Shown here in pieces: positions 23,538 to 31,978 of a stretch of DNA of 64,000 nt. The stretch is from NCBI RefSeq assembly GCF_021729015.1, contig NZ_JAJQQZ010000001.1, positions 372,001 to 436,000 on the forward strand. Direction: 5' to 3'. The DNA comes from Halobacterium rubrum (GTDB lineage Archaea > Halobacteriota > Halobacteria > Halobacteriales > Halobacteriaceae). Below the pieces are notes generated by a model that searched no databases, had not been told where the DNA came from, and was given only the letters and a program-made list of their open reading frames with translations. A program made the position numbers and the translations under genes. Every line of letters starts with the position of its first letter. The first letter of the stretch is position 1.

Positions 23538-24632
23538 ATGACCGACGACGCCCTCCCCCTCGACGCCCTCGAAGCCGCCCTCGCCGACGAGCTCGGCGAG
23601 CCCGTGACCGACACCGAGGTGCTCGACGGCTCGCTGAACGTGATGGTCGCCGTCTCCACAGACTCGACGGAGAACGCCTACGTCGTCCGGCAGGCCAGCG
23701 AGATGCGGGACAGCGACCTGTTCGTGGACCTCGACCGGGAGTACCGCGTGCTTGAGGCGCTGGCCGATACTGGCGTCCCCGCCCCCGAGCCGGTCGCCTA
23801 CTTCGAGGACGAGTCCGTCCTCGGCGACCCGTTCGTCGTCACGGAGTTCCTCGACGGCGAGCCGGTGCCGGTCGGGAATCGGCTCCCCGAGCGCTTCCAG
23901 ACCGAGGCCGGTCGACGGGCCGTCGGCGAGGAACTCGTGGACGCACTCGCCGACGTGCACTCCGTCCCCGCCGAGCGCTTTGAAGGGGTCTGTGAGCGCA
24001 ACGCGCCGCTGGAGCAGGTCGAGTCGTTCGCGGACCGCCTCGACCGCGCGACAGCGGCCAGCGGCCGCGACGTCCCCGACCTCTGGCGCGTCGTCGACTG
24101 GCTCCGCGACCACGCACCCCCGACTCACGAGACCCGGCTCACGCACGGCGACTTCAAGTCCGGGAACGTCTTCTTCGGCGACGGCACGCCGCCCGAGGTC
24201 ACGGGCGTCTTCGACTGGGAGACGGCGACGCTCGCCGAACCTCGGACGGAACTCGGCTACCTCCTGTTCTACTGGCGCGACGACGGCGACCCGACGCCCG
24301 CCCTCCACGGCATCCGCGAGCGATACGGCGACGACCACCCGGAGGCCGTCCGGGAGGTCGAAGCGGCGGCCGAACACGGCTTCTACCGGTACGCCAGCCG
24401 GCCCGGGAGCCCGAGCCGCCGCGACCTTGTCGACCGCTACGAAGCCCAGACTGGGCTCTCGTTCGACCACGACCGCTTCTACCGGGCGCACGCGGCGCTC
24501 GGCCTCGCGGCCGTCTGGGAGGACATCCACGCCCGGCAGGTCGAAGCGGGCGAGGACTCGGACTGGGAGCCGCTGCTGGACTACACGGCGGCGGTCACGG
24601 CCAGCATCGTCGACGGCGAGTTCGAGCTCTGA
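23538..24632 (+). CDS. Aminoglycoside-phosphotransferase-fold kinase (ACAD10-like)
   Basis: 364 aa. The kinase-like fold is shown by an N-lobe (TDTEVLDGSLNVMVAVST; NAYVVRQASEM), the catalytic loop LTHGDFKSGNVFF (Brenner motif HGDxxxxN) and the metal-binding GVFDWETATLAEP. This is the group of APH-fold proteins related to ACAD10 and choline or aminoglycoside kinases, often tied to acyl-CoA or lipid metabolism. The start is ATG 23538, which has no upstream overlap; the longer frame crosses the helicase promoter. Substrate unknown. Confidence 0.82.
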   Translation: MTDDALPLDALEAALADELGEPVTDTEVLDGSLNVMVAVSTDSTENAYVVRQASEMRDSDLFVDLDREYRVLEALADTGVPAPEPVAYFEDESVLGDPFVVTEFLDGEPVPVGNRLPERFQTEAGRRAVGEELVDALADVHSVPAERFEGVCERNAPLEQVESFADRLDRATAASGRDVPDLWRVVDWLRDHAPPTHETRLTHGDFKSGNVFFGDGTPPEVTGVFDWETATLAEPRTELGYLLFYWRDDGDPTPALHGIRERYGDDHPEAVREVEAAAEHGFYRYASRPGSPSRRDLVDRYEAQTGLSFDHDRFYRAHAALGLAAVWEDIHARQVEAGEDSDWEPLLDYTAAVTASIVDGEFEL

Positions 24633-24638
24633 GACGCC

Positions 24639-25013
24639 CTACTCGTCGACTAGCTGGATGTCGTCGTCACCATTGGGCACCACGCAGACGAACGCCCCCG
24701 TCTCGTCGCCGTCGTTCTCGTACCAGTGGACGGCGCCCGCCGGGATGAGGAGGCTGTCGCCCTCGCTGACCTCGTAGGTGTCGCCCTCGATGCCGACGGT
24801 GTAGCTGCCCGCGAGCACGTACTGCTCGTGTTCGACCTCGTTGGTGTGCTCGGGCACGCTCGCGCCCGGGTCGAGTTCGAACCGGCGCATCGCGAAGTGC
24901 GGTGCGCCGTCGGACTCGTCCAGCAGGACGCCCTTGCGCATCCCGTCGGCCGCCCCGACGCTCTCGTACTCGGCGTCCTCGCCGCGCTTGACGACGTGTG
25001 GTGTGTCGGTCAT
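24639..25013 (-). CDS. Cupin-domain protein
   Basis: 124 aa, a single cupin barrel. Motif 1 is PEHTNEVEHEQYVLAGSYTV, with the metal-binding His, His and Glu pattern. Motif 2 is LLIPAGAVHWYENDGDE, with the second His. Small single-domain cupins often act as metal-dependent isomerases, dioxygenases or binding proteins; the substrate is not evident. It converges with the phosphotransferase gene with only 6 nt between. Confidence 0.85.
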   Translation of the reverse strand: MTDTPHVVKRGEDAEYESVGAADGMRKGVLLDESDGAPHFAMRRFELDPGASVPEHTNEVEHEQYVLAGSYTVGIEGDTYEVSEGDSLLIPAGAVHWYENDGDETGAFVCVVPNGDDDIQLVDE

Positions 25014-25073
25014 ACCGAACCGTTCGCGGGCCCGGGATTTAGGGCTAGCCGTCCCGGCCCCCCGCCGCTCGAC

Positions 25074-25931
25074 TCAGCCGTCCCGTCCCCGCAGCCCCAG
25101 CAGCTCGCGGGCTTCGTCCGGCGTCGCCACGGGCCGCCCGAGTTCGTCGGCGAGCCCGGCGACGCGCTCGACGAGCTGGGCGTTACTCTCGGCGAGCTCC
25201 CCGGCCTCGTAGTAGACGTTGTCCTCCAGGCCGACGCGCACGTGGCCGCCGAACAGGACGCCCATCGTCGCGAACGGGAGCTGGTGGCGGCCGAAGCCGA
25301 GCATGTTGAACGCCGCGCCCTCGGGCAGGTTCGAGACGAGGTTCAGGAAGTTCCGTGGCCGGGGCCGGGTGAGGGTGCCGGGGCCACAGATGAGCGTCGC
25401 GTAGACGGGGTCGGCCAGCTCCCGGCGCTCGAGGAGGCCGTGGACCTCGTTCAGGTGGCCGTCGTTGAACACCTCGAGTTCGGGCTTGATACCGCGCTCG
25501 ACCATCTCGGCGTGCAGCGAGTCGACGAGGCCGCGGGTGTTCTCGCTTGTGAGGTGGTCGTAGCGGTTCAGCGGCCCCATGTCGAGGCTCGCCATCTCGG
25601 GCGCGGGGTCCGTCCTGAGGGGCTGGTGTCGCAGTTCGTCGGGCGCTCCGGTCCCACCCGTCGAGTGCTGGATGACGACGTCGTCGGCGTGGTCGCGGAT
25701 GGTGTCGTCTATCGCCTGGAAGCGCTCCGTGGCGAACGAGCGCTCGCCGCTGTCCGTCCGGGCGTGGACGTGGACGACCGCCGCGCCCGCTTCCTCGGCG
25801 GCTGCCGCCGCGCGACCGATCTCCTCGGGCGTCTCCGGGAGGTTCGGGTTCGCCTCCTTCCCGTGGACGCCGCCGGTCAGCGCCGCCGTGAGAATCACGG
25901 GCTCGCCGGCGAGGTAGTCGGTGTAGGTCAC
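25074..25931 (-). CDS. Beta-keto acid cleavage enzyme (BKACE / Kce family)
   Basis: 285 aa. Family hallmarks are EPVILTAALTGGVHGKEANP, AGAAVVHVHARTDSGERS (zinc-binding HVH), VIQHSTGGTG and VRVGLEDNVYYEAGELA. BKACE enzymes condense a beta-keto acid with acetyl-CoA to give acetoacetate and a CoA thioester. Substrates vary (3-keto-5-aminohexanoate, dehydrocarnitine and others). Its start overlaps the stop of the small gene behind it. Nearby VOC and Fe-ADH-type genes suggest a catabolic neighbourhood. Confidence 0.9.
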   Translation of the reverse strand: MTYTDYLAGEPVILTAALTGGVHGKEANPNLPETPEEIGRAAAAAEEAGAAVVHVHARTDSGERSFATERFQAIDDTIRDHADDVVIQHSTGGTGAPDELRHQPLRTDPAPEMASLDMGPLNRYDHLTSENTRGLVDSLHAEMVERGIKPELEVFNDGHLNEVHGLLERRELADPVYATLICGPGTLTRPRPRNFLNLVSNLPEGAAFNMLGFGRHQLPFATMGVLFGGHVRVGLEDNVYYEAGELAESNAQLVERVAGLADELGRPVATPDEARELLGLRGRDG

Positions 25932-26152
25932 GACTGGCCGCCCTCCGGTCCGTCGTCCAGTGTCGTGTCGTCCCTCGACTCGTGGGCGCGGAATATCTCG
26001 CAGTCCGTCGCGTGGTCGAGGTTGTAACGGTCGTTGCAGACGTCCGCGCGCATCGCCTGCACGAACTGCTCGGCGGCCGCGCAGTACGCTCTCGGCGTGT
26101 CGAAGGACCGCCCGTCGCCGTCTGCGCGGTACTCGAGGTGCGGGCAGGTCAT
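25928..26152 (-). CDS. Small Cys/His-containing hypothetical protein
   Basis: 74 aa. MTCPHLEYRADGDGRSFDTP opens it, then YCAAAEQFVQ, VCNDRYNLDH and CEIFRAHE follow. Four conserved-looking cysteines suggest a metal site. It ends with a 4-nt overlap into the BKACE gene, so the two form an operon. Short proteins of this kind are common in haloarchaea; the function is unknown. Confidence 0.65.
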   Translation of the reverse strand: MTCPHLEYRADGDGRSFDTPRAYCAAAEQFVQAMRADVCNDRYNLDHATDCEIFRAHESRDDTTLDDGPEGGQS

Positions 26153-26277
26153 ACGCCCCGTTGGCCGGCTGGCGTGTTAACGATTACCTGACGGTCGCGC
26201 CCGGTGGTAACCCACTCGTCCCCCGGTGACGGCGCCGTCCGGCTAGACATAGGGGGCTGTGGCAGATAGTGACGGGT

Positions 26278-27234
26278 ATGCCGACTACCCCCGGACTCCA
26301 CCACGTCACGGCCATCGCGGGCGACCCGCAGGACAACGCCGACTTCTACGTCGGGACGCTGGGCCTGCGGTTCGTCAAGCGGACGGTGAACCACGACGAC
26401 ACGGGCACGTACCACTTCTACTTCGGCGACCACGAGGGGACGCCGGGCACCAACATCACGTTCTTCCCGTGGGGCGAGCGCGGCCGGGACGGCGAGTTCG
26501 GCGCGGGCCAGACCAGCCACACCGCCTACCTCGTCGCCCCCGACTCGCTGGACTTCTGGCGGGACCGCCTCCGAGAGGCGGGCGTCGACGTCGAGGAGAC
26601 CGAGCGTTTCGGCGAGTCCGTCCTCCAGTTCGCGGACCCGGACGGCATCGGTCTCGAACTCGTCGCCAGCGACTCTGCCGCCGACGCCGAGACGGTCGCC
26701 TGGGAAGACGGCCCCGTCCCCGCCGAGCACCAGCTCCGGGGGTTCCACAGCGTCACGCTCGCCGTCGCCGAGTTCGGCCCGACGGCGGAGATTCTCACGG
26801 ACGTCCTCGGCTACGAGCACGTCGGCGACGAGGACGGCCGGCGGCGCTTCCGCGCGCCGGGCGAAGGCCCCCACTCCCGACTCGACCTCGTGGAGACCGA
26901 CCAGTCCCGGGGTCGGATGGGTATCGGCACCGTCCACCACGTCGCGTTCCAGGCCGAGGACACCGACGAGGAAGAGCAGTACCGGGAAGCCTACCAGTCC
27001 CACGGCCTCCAGCCCAGCGGCGTCATCGACCGGAAGTACTTCCAGTCCGTCTACGCCCGAGAGCCCGGCGGCGTGCTGTTCGAGATCGCGACCAACGGCC
27101 CCGGGTTCGACGCGGACGAGGCCGTCGAGGACCTCGGGTCGAATCTCGTCCTCCCCGAGTGGCTCGAGGACGAGCGCGAGCGCATCGAAGCCGAACTCCC
27201 GGCGTTCGACCCGCCGAGCTACGGGGACGACTGA
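26278..27234 (+). CDS. Ring-cleaving dioxygenase / glyoxalase (VOC superfamily)
   Basis: 318 aa from ATG 26278. Two pairs of VOC modules are visible: GLHHVTAIAGDPQDNADFYV at the start and FHSVTLAVAEFGPTAEIL near residue 155. Metal ligands are the His in LHHVT, the His in TVHHVAF and the Glu in GGVLFEIAT. The length and order match the MhqO-type 'ring-cleaving dioxygenase' family, which opens hydroquinone or catechol rings. Its TGA overlaps the ATG of the next gene, so it is co-transcribed with a maleylacetate-reductase-like enzyme, a sensible next step in ring breakdown. Confidence 0.85.
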   Translation: MPTTPGLHHVTAIAGDPQDNADFYVGTLGLRFVKRTVNHDDTGTYHFYFGDHEGTPGTNITFFPWGERGRDGEFGAGQTSHTAYLVAPDSLDFWRDRLREAGVDVEETERFGESVLQFADPDGIGLELVASDSAADAETVAWEDGPVPAEHQLRGFHSVTLAVAEFGPTAEILTDVLGYEHVGDEDGRRRFRAPGEGPHSRLDLVETDQSRGRMGIGTVHHVAFQAEDTDEEEQYREAYQSHGLQPSGVIDRKYFQSVYAREPGGVLFEIATNGPGFDADEAVEDLGSNLVLPEWLEDERERIEAELPAFDPPSYGDD

Positions 27235-28466
27235 TGGCACCCGACAGCCAGCGAGACCCACGAACCGGGAGCCCGTTCCGCTTCGACTACGAGTCGCCGG
27301 TGCTGCGGTTCGGTGCCGGGAGCGCCCGCGACCTCGGCGACGAACTCGCCGCTCGGGGCCTCGATAGCGCGCTCGTCGTCACCGGCTCGACGGTCGGCAC
27401 CACGCCCGCAGTGATGGACCCGGTTCGGGCGGGGCTGGGCGCCCGGCTGGCGGGCGTCTTCGCCGAGACGACGCCGGACAAGCGCCTCGCCACGGCTTTC
27501 GACGCCGCCGACCGTCTCGCCGACGCGGGCGCCGACGCGTTCGTCGTCGTGGGCGGCGGCAGCAGTATCGACGTGGCGAAGGTCGCTAGCGTCCTCGCCG
27601 CCGCCGGCGAGCCGAGAGAAGCGGTCTTCCGGGCGTTCGCCGACACGGGGACGATTCCGCTCCCGGACGGCGACCTGCCGCCGGTCGTGGCCGTTCCGAC
27701 CACGCTCGCCGGCGCCGATGTCTCGCAGGTCGCGGGCATCACCGCCGGTCCCGAATCCGGCTCCGTCGACGAGGAGACCGGGGGCGGTGTCGGCGACCGC
27801 CGTCTGATGCCGGCCTCGGTCGTCGCCGACCCCGACCTCGCTGCGACCACCCCGGAGTCCGTGCTCGCCGGCTCCGCGATGAACGGCTTCGACAAGGGCG
27901 TCGAGACGCTGTACGCCGCCAGCACCACCCCGGTCACGGACGCCACGGCGAGCCGCGGGCTCGGGCTGCTCGCCGACGGCCTCCGCGACCTCGGCGACAC
28001 GGGCCCGACGCCCGAGACACTGGAGCCGGTCCTCGAGGGGCTGTTGCTCGTCCAGTACGGCATCTCGCGGCCCGACGGCTCCACGCTCTCGTTGATTCAC
28101 GCCTTCGGCCACGGCCTCACCCGCACGGGCACCCTCCAGCAGGGCGTCGCGCACGCAATCGTCGCTCCGCACGTCCTCGACTACCTCTTCGACGAGGTCG
28201 ACGGCCGCCGGGACCTGCTCGCCGACGCGCTCGGCGTCGCGGACGGCGACGACGACGACCCCGCAGCAGCCGTCGTCCGGGAGGTCGAGGCCGTCCGGGA
28301 CGCGCTGGACCTGCCGAGCCGCCTCCGGGACGTCGACGGCCCCGAGCCCGAGGACTTCCCGGACGTGGCCGAGGCCACCGTCGCCGATTCCTTCGTCGCG
28401 AACGCGCCGCCCGACCTCGAGTTCACGGCGGCGGACGCCGAAGCGATCCTCGACGCGGCCTGGTGA
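27234..28466 (+). CDS. Iron-ADH-family / maleylacetate-reductase-like oxidoreductase
   Basis: 410 aa. The nucleotide-binding GGGSSIDVAK (residues 107-116) and the VAVPTTLAGADVSQVAGIT stretch are typical of the family. The usual metal-binding helix is altered: AMNGFDKGVETLYA carries N217 and K221 where iron-dependent members have Asp and His, while HAFGHGL keeps its histidines. Asn at the first position is typical of maleylacetate reductases. It probably reduces maleylacetate or a related ring-cleavage product with NAD(P)H. It overlaps the VOC dioxygenase gene by 1 nt. Confidence 0.8.
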   Translation: MAPDSQRDPRTGSPFRFDYESPVLRFGAGSARDLGDELAARGLDSALVVTGSTVGTTPAVMDPVRAGLGARLAGVFAETTPDKRLATAFDAADRLADAGADAFVVVGGGSSIDVAKVASVLAAAGEPREAVFRAFADTGTIPLPDGDLPPVVAVPTTLAGADVSQVAGITAGPESGSVDEETGGGVGDRRLMPASVVADPDLAATTPESVLAGSAMNGFDKGVETLYAASTTPVTDATASRGLGLLADGLRDLGDTGPTPETLEPVLEGLLLVQYGISRPDGSTLSLIHAFGHGLTRTGTLQQGVAHAIVAPHVLDYLFDEVDGRRDLLADALGVADGDDDDPAAAVVREVEAVRDALDLPSRLRDVDGPEPEDFPDVAEATVADSFVANAPPDLEFTAADAEAILDAAW

Positions 28467-28547
28467 CTGGGGAACCACGGCGGCTGCGGTGCTCGGCACC
28501 TCACCGCCGCCCCCGGACTTAACAGGGGTCGACTGGTAGCTACTCCC

Positions 28548-29720
28548 ATGCGAGGCTTCCGTATCGGGAGCGTGTTCGGGATCCCTATCAAACTCGACGT
28601 CACGTTCCTCCTCATCCTCCCCGTGTTCGCCTACCTCATCGGGCTGCAGGTCGACATGTGGATATCGATGCTGAACGGCCCGCCGTTCGACGCCGCACTG
28701 AACGCGGAGTCCCTGACCGCCGGCGACGGCCAGTGGCTGCTCGGCTCGGTCGCTGCTATCGGGCTCTTCGTCGGCGTCGTCCTCCACGAACTCGGGCACT
28801 CAGTCGTCGCCATGCGGTACGGCTTCACCATCGACTCCATCACGCTGTGGATTCTCGGCGGCATCGCCAGCCTCAGCGACCAGCCCGAGGAGTGGGACCA
28901 GGAGTTCTACATCGCGCTCGCCGGCCCCGCCGTCAGCGTCGCGCTCGCCGGCATCTCCTACGTCGCCCTCCAGGTGTTGCCGTCGTCGCTGGACTTCGCG
29001 CGGTTCGTGTTCGGCTACCTCGCGCTGATGAACCTCGCGCTCGCCGCGTTCAACCTCCTGCCGGGGTTCCCGATGGACGGCGGGCGCGTCCTGCGCGCGC
29101 TGCTCGCCCGCAACCGGCCGTTCGCCCGCGCCACCCAGATCGCCGCCGAGGTCGGCAAGCTGTTCGCGCTCGTCATGGGCATCGTCGGCCTGCTCTCGCT
29201 GAACATCATTCTCATCGGCGTCGCCTTCTTCATCTACATCGGTGCCTCCGGGGAAGCCCAGCGCACGGTCATGAACGCCGCCTTCGAGGGCGTCACCGTC
29301 GCGGACGTGATGACACCCGCCAGCGAGGTCCACACCGTCAACGCGGGGGACTCCGTCGCCGACCTCATGGACCGCATGTTCGAACAGCGCCACACCGGCT
29401 ACCCCGTGCTGCGCAACGGCGAGGTCTCCGGGATGGTGACCCTCGACGACGCCCGCTCCGTGCAGGCCGTCGAGCGCGACGCGATGCGCGTCGAGGACGT
29501 CATGACCGACGACGTCTACACCGTCCCCGACTACGCCGACGCCACGGACGCACTCGACGCGCTCCAGCGCCACGGCGTCGGTCGGCTGCTCGTCGTCGAC
29601 GCCGACGGCGAGATGACCGGCCTCATCACCCGCACCGACCTCATGAACGCCTTCGACATCATCCAGTCCACGGGCTACCAGACGCCCCGAGAGAACCTCG
29701 ACCTCTCCTCCGGTCGCTGA
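28548..29720 (+). CDS. Site-2 protease (M50) with CBS pair
   Basis: 390 aa. The membrane core has the zinc motif HELGH (H80, E81, H84) in GVVLHELGHSVVAM and the second motif NLLPGFPMDGGR (D177). Six hydrophobic segments span residues 15-235. The C-terminal 140 residues hold two CBS motifs (TVADVMTPASEVHTVNAGDS; RVEDVMTDDVYTVPDYADAT), which usually sense adenine nucleotides. This is the SpoIVFB-like class that cuts membrane proteins within the bilayer. The substrate is unknown. It is a single gene with its own start 82 nt after the ADH gene. Confidence 0.92.
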   Translation: MRGFRIGSVFGIPIKLDVTFLLILPVFAYLIGLQVDMWISMLNGPPFDAALNAESLTAGDGQWLLGSVAAIGLFVGVVLHELGHSVVAMRYGFTIDSITLWILGGIASLSDQPEEWDQEFYIALAGPAVSVALAGISYVALQVLPSSLDFARFVFGYLALMNLALAAFNLLPGFPMDGGRVLRALLARNRPFARATQIAAEVGKLFALVMGIVGLLSLNIILIGVAFFIYIGASGEAQRTVMNAAFEGVTVADVMTPASEVHTVNAGDSVADLMDRMFEQRHTGYPVLRNGEVSGMVTLDDARSVQAVERDAMRVEDVMTDDVYTVPDYADATDALDALQRHGVGRLLVVDADGEMTGLITRTDLMNAFDIIQSTGYQTPRENLDLSSGR

Positions 29721-29833
29721 ACAGTGGGGCGCCCTCGGTTCTGGGCGAAACCGGGTGTGGGTGGCTGCGTGCCACCCGGGACCTGTACGCGTCGACTCGA
29801 TTCACAGGCACACCCGACCAGATACGGGGCCGC

Positions 29834-31876
29834 TCAGCCCTGTCGGTGCTCGAGCTCGTGGCGTGCGCTCTTTCGAACGAACTCCGCCGTCGGCTCGGAC
29901 TCACCCCGATAGGGAGTCCCGTTCAGGCGGAGCGTACGAGTGTCGTCTTCGAGCGCATCGACGACGTCCTCGGTGGTGTACGTCGACGACTCGGGCGCGC
30001 TCGTGCCGGCGAGAAAGTAGACGTCGTCGACGGACTCGGTGTTCACGCGAGCCACACTCCCGAGCGGGTTCGTCTCTGTTGCGGGCAGGCTCCGATGGAC
30101 GACGTGCTCGTCGCGGGAAACAGACTCGACGTCGGTCGTCGTGGCGAACATGCCGTCAGCCCGCCGGACGAGGGTGGCCACCGGACTGCCGAAGAACTGG
30201 TGCGGCGAATCGAGGCCGGCGAGGTCCGCGCTCCACGGAAGCGTGTGGCTGGCTACCAGTGGCGCCACCAGGTGAACGACGCTACTCGGCGAGAGCCGGC
30301 CGTCTGCGGTCAGACCGGCGAGTGTCCCGTTCTCACAGAGGCGTCTCTGTGCGGACGGCGAGAGCGAGCACCCGAACATGACGACCGACGGCCACGAGTC
30401 GGCTGCGTCCTCGATTTCTGCGTCGGAGACGGCTCCGTCGGCGTCAGTCCCGGGCTCGCAGTAGAGGAAGTCGGGGTCGGCGTCGAGCACGCGACCGAGT
30501 GCGTCCGGCGTCGCGTTGTCGGCGACGACTGTGGTCGCGTCGCGGACCTGTGGCTTCCGGGCCGCGTCCAGAGACGATCGAAGCGCGTCCGCTCGGTCGC
30601 TGTCCCCGAGCACGAACCCAAGCGTCACGTCTTCGGGGACCGGGAGCTGTCGCTCCCGCTGCGCGACGAACGCTTCGGGGACGAGTCGCGTCCACCCCGG
30701 CGGCACCTCGTCGGTGGTCGTCGCGGCTCCGAGCTCCCGAATCGCCGGGTCAGTCACCCAGTCCGGGTCCGCTGACGTGTCACCACTGGCGACGCGAATC
30801 GGCGCGAGCTCGTTCGCGAGCGACGACAGCAACGCGGCGTCCTCGACGCGCGGCCGAAGTGTCGCGGTGCAGGGCCACGCGGGCCGCAGACCGTCTACGC
30901 TGGCCGGGTCGACTTCGAGGTACTCGAGGAGTTGGACGGCGAGTGGCTCGCCGTGGAGGTTCGGCGGATAGAACGGGAGTTCGGGAGCGACGAGGTCGTA
31001 CTCCCGGCGGCGAAACGAGTAGTACCCCCCGATTCGGACGAGCGAATCGAAGAACAGTGCCCGGCTCAGTACGGACGCGACGTGTTCACCGGGGGACCGC
31101 TCGGGTGTCTCCAGCGGTTCGCTGTACCCGTTGTCCAGGTGGAGCGCTGGGCTGTCACCGATTTCGAGCGTGGCCCCGAAGTAGAACGCGAGCGGTACGA
31201 CGGGGTAGACGTACTCGTACTCGGCGGGCACCTCGATGGTGACACCCGTGTCGGGCTTCGACAGCTGCGACGGTACGTCGAGTTCGTCGCTCGGGCGAAT
31301 CGCTGGCGGGTGGCCCCGGAGTGTCGGCCAGGAGCGCTCGCTGGTGAACTCCTTGACCGAGGACCCGAGATAGGAGACGGCCTCCGCCACCGCAGCCGGG
31401 TCGTCTGGCACATCGATAGTCGCCTCTGGACGCGTGTGCTTGGACCGCGCACCGATAGTCACAGTCGTCTCGTCGTCGAATTCGACTGTCGCTGCGGCCG
31501 TGTCCAACGCACTCGACTCGTACCTCGCGGTGAACGCGGCGTCCCGGACCCGCAGGTACGTTTTCGTGCTCCCGGCGAGCTCGAGGAAGTACGTTCCGCC
31601 TTCGAACCGCCTGGGTTCGGAGGTGAGCCCACCCAGATGGTCGCCGTCGCTGTCCCGAACGAGCACCTTCGTGCTCGGGTCGATTCGGACCCGCGTCGTC
31701 GTCACCGAGACGGCGGCGTCGACGGGAAAGACGAATAGGTCCGTGATGGCGGGCGTGACGTCCACACCCGCGTCCACGCCGAGCTGGATGTCACTGGACT
31801 CGACCCCGTCGGTGACGCGCACCGTCCCCTCGGCTGCGTCCGCGACGAACGACACCAGCCCGCCGTCCGAATTCAT
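29834..31876 (-). CDS. CHAT-family paralogue lacking the catalytic His (pseudo-protease)
   Basis: 680 aa from ATG 31876, almost the same length as the three tandem CHAT proteins at 45.0-51.3 kb. Clear shared blocks include SWPTLRGHPPA, TGVTIEVPAEYEYVYPVVPL and FYFGATLE. In the C-terminal domain the segment DFLYCEPGTDADG replaces DFLHFVGHVTERG, so the catalytic His is a Gly (about residue 476). MFGCSLSPSAQR keeps the Cys (C503). The downstream LVAPLVASHT and FGSPVATLVRRADG follow the family pattern. It should be inactive as a His/Cys protease. It is divergent from the SF1 helicase gene 103 nt away. The frame stays open far upstream, but only as antisense of that helicase. Confidence 0.8.
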   Translation of the reverse strand: MNSDGGLVSFVADAAEGTVRVTDGVESSDIQLGVDAGVDVTPAITDLFVFPVDAAVSVTTTRVRIDPSTKVLVRDSDGDHLGGLTSEPRRFEGGTYFLELAGSTKTYLRVRDAAFTARYESSALDTAAATVEFDDETTVTIGARSKHTRPEATIDVPDDPAAVAEAVSYLGSSVKEFTSERSWPTLRGHPPAIRPSDELDVPSQLSKPDTGVTIEVPAEYEYVYPVVPLAFYFGATLEIGDSPALHLDNGYSEPLETPERSPGEHVASVLSRALFFDSLVRIGGYYSFRRREYDLVAPELPFYPPNLHGEPLAVQLLEYLEVDPASVDGLRPAWPCTATLRPRVEDAALLSSLANELAPIRVASGDTSADPDWVTDPAIRELGAATTTDEVPPGWTRLVPEAFVAQRERQLPVPEDVTLGFVLGDSDRADALRSSLDAARKPQVRDATTVVADNATPDALGRVLDADPDFLYCEPGTDADGAVSDAEIEDAADSWPSVVMFGCSLSPSAQRRLCENGTLAGLTADGRLSPSSVVHLVAPLVASHTLPWSADLAGLDSPHQFFGSPVATLVRRADGMFATTTDVESVSRDEHVVHRSLPATETNPLGSVARVNTESVDDVYFLAGTSAPESSTYTTEDVVDALEDDTRTLRLNGTPYRGESEPTAEFVRKSARHELEHRQG

Positions 31877-31978
31877 GCCTTGAAGTTGTTCTGAGCGCGG
31901 TTCACCCTGTCGGAGCCGGACGCCGCTCTCGCGAGACAGCAAGTACTTCTCGGGGAGCGTCCTACGAATCCGTCCACG

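Noticed and set aside
26259-27233. Extension of the Fe-ADH-like frame into the VOC gene
   Set aside because: It is an Arg-rich shadow of the VOC gene in another frame; the ATG at 27234 overlaps the VOC stop in the usual coupled way.
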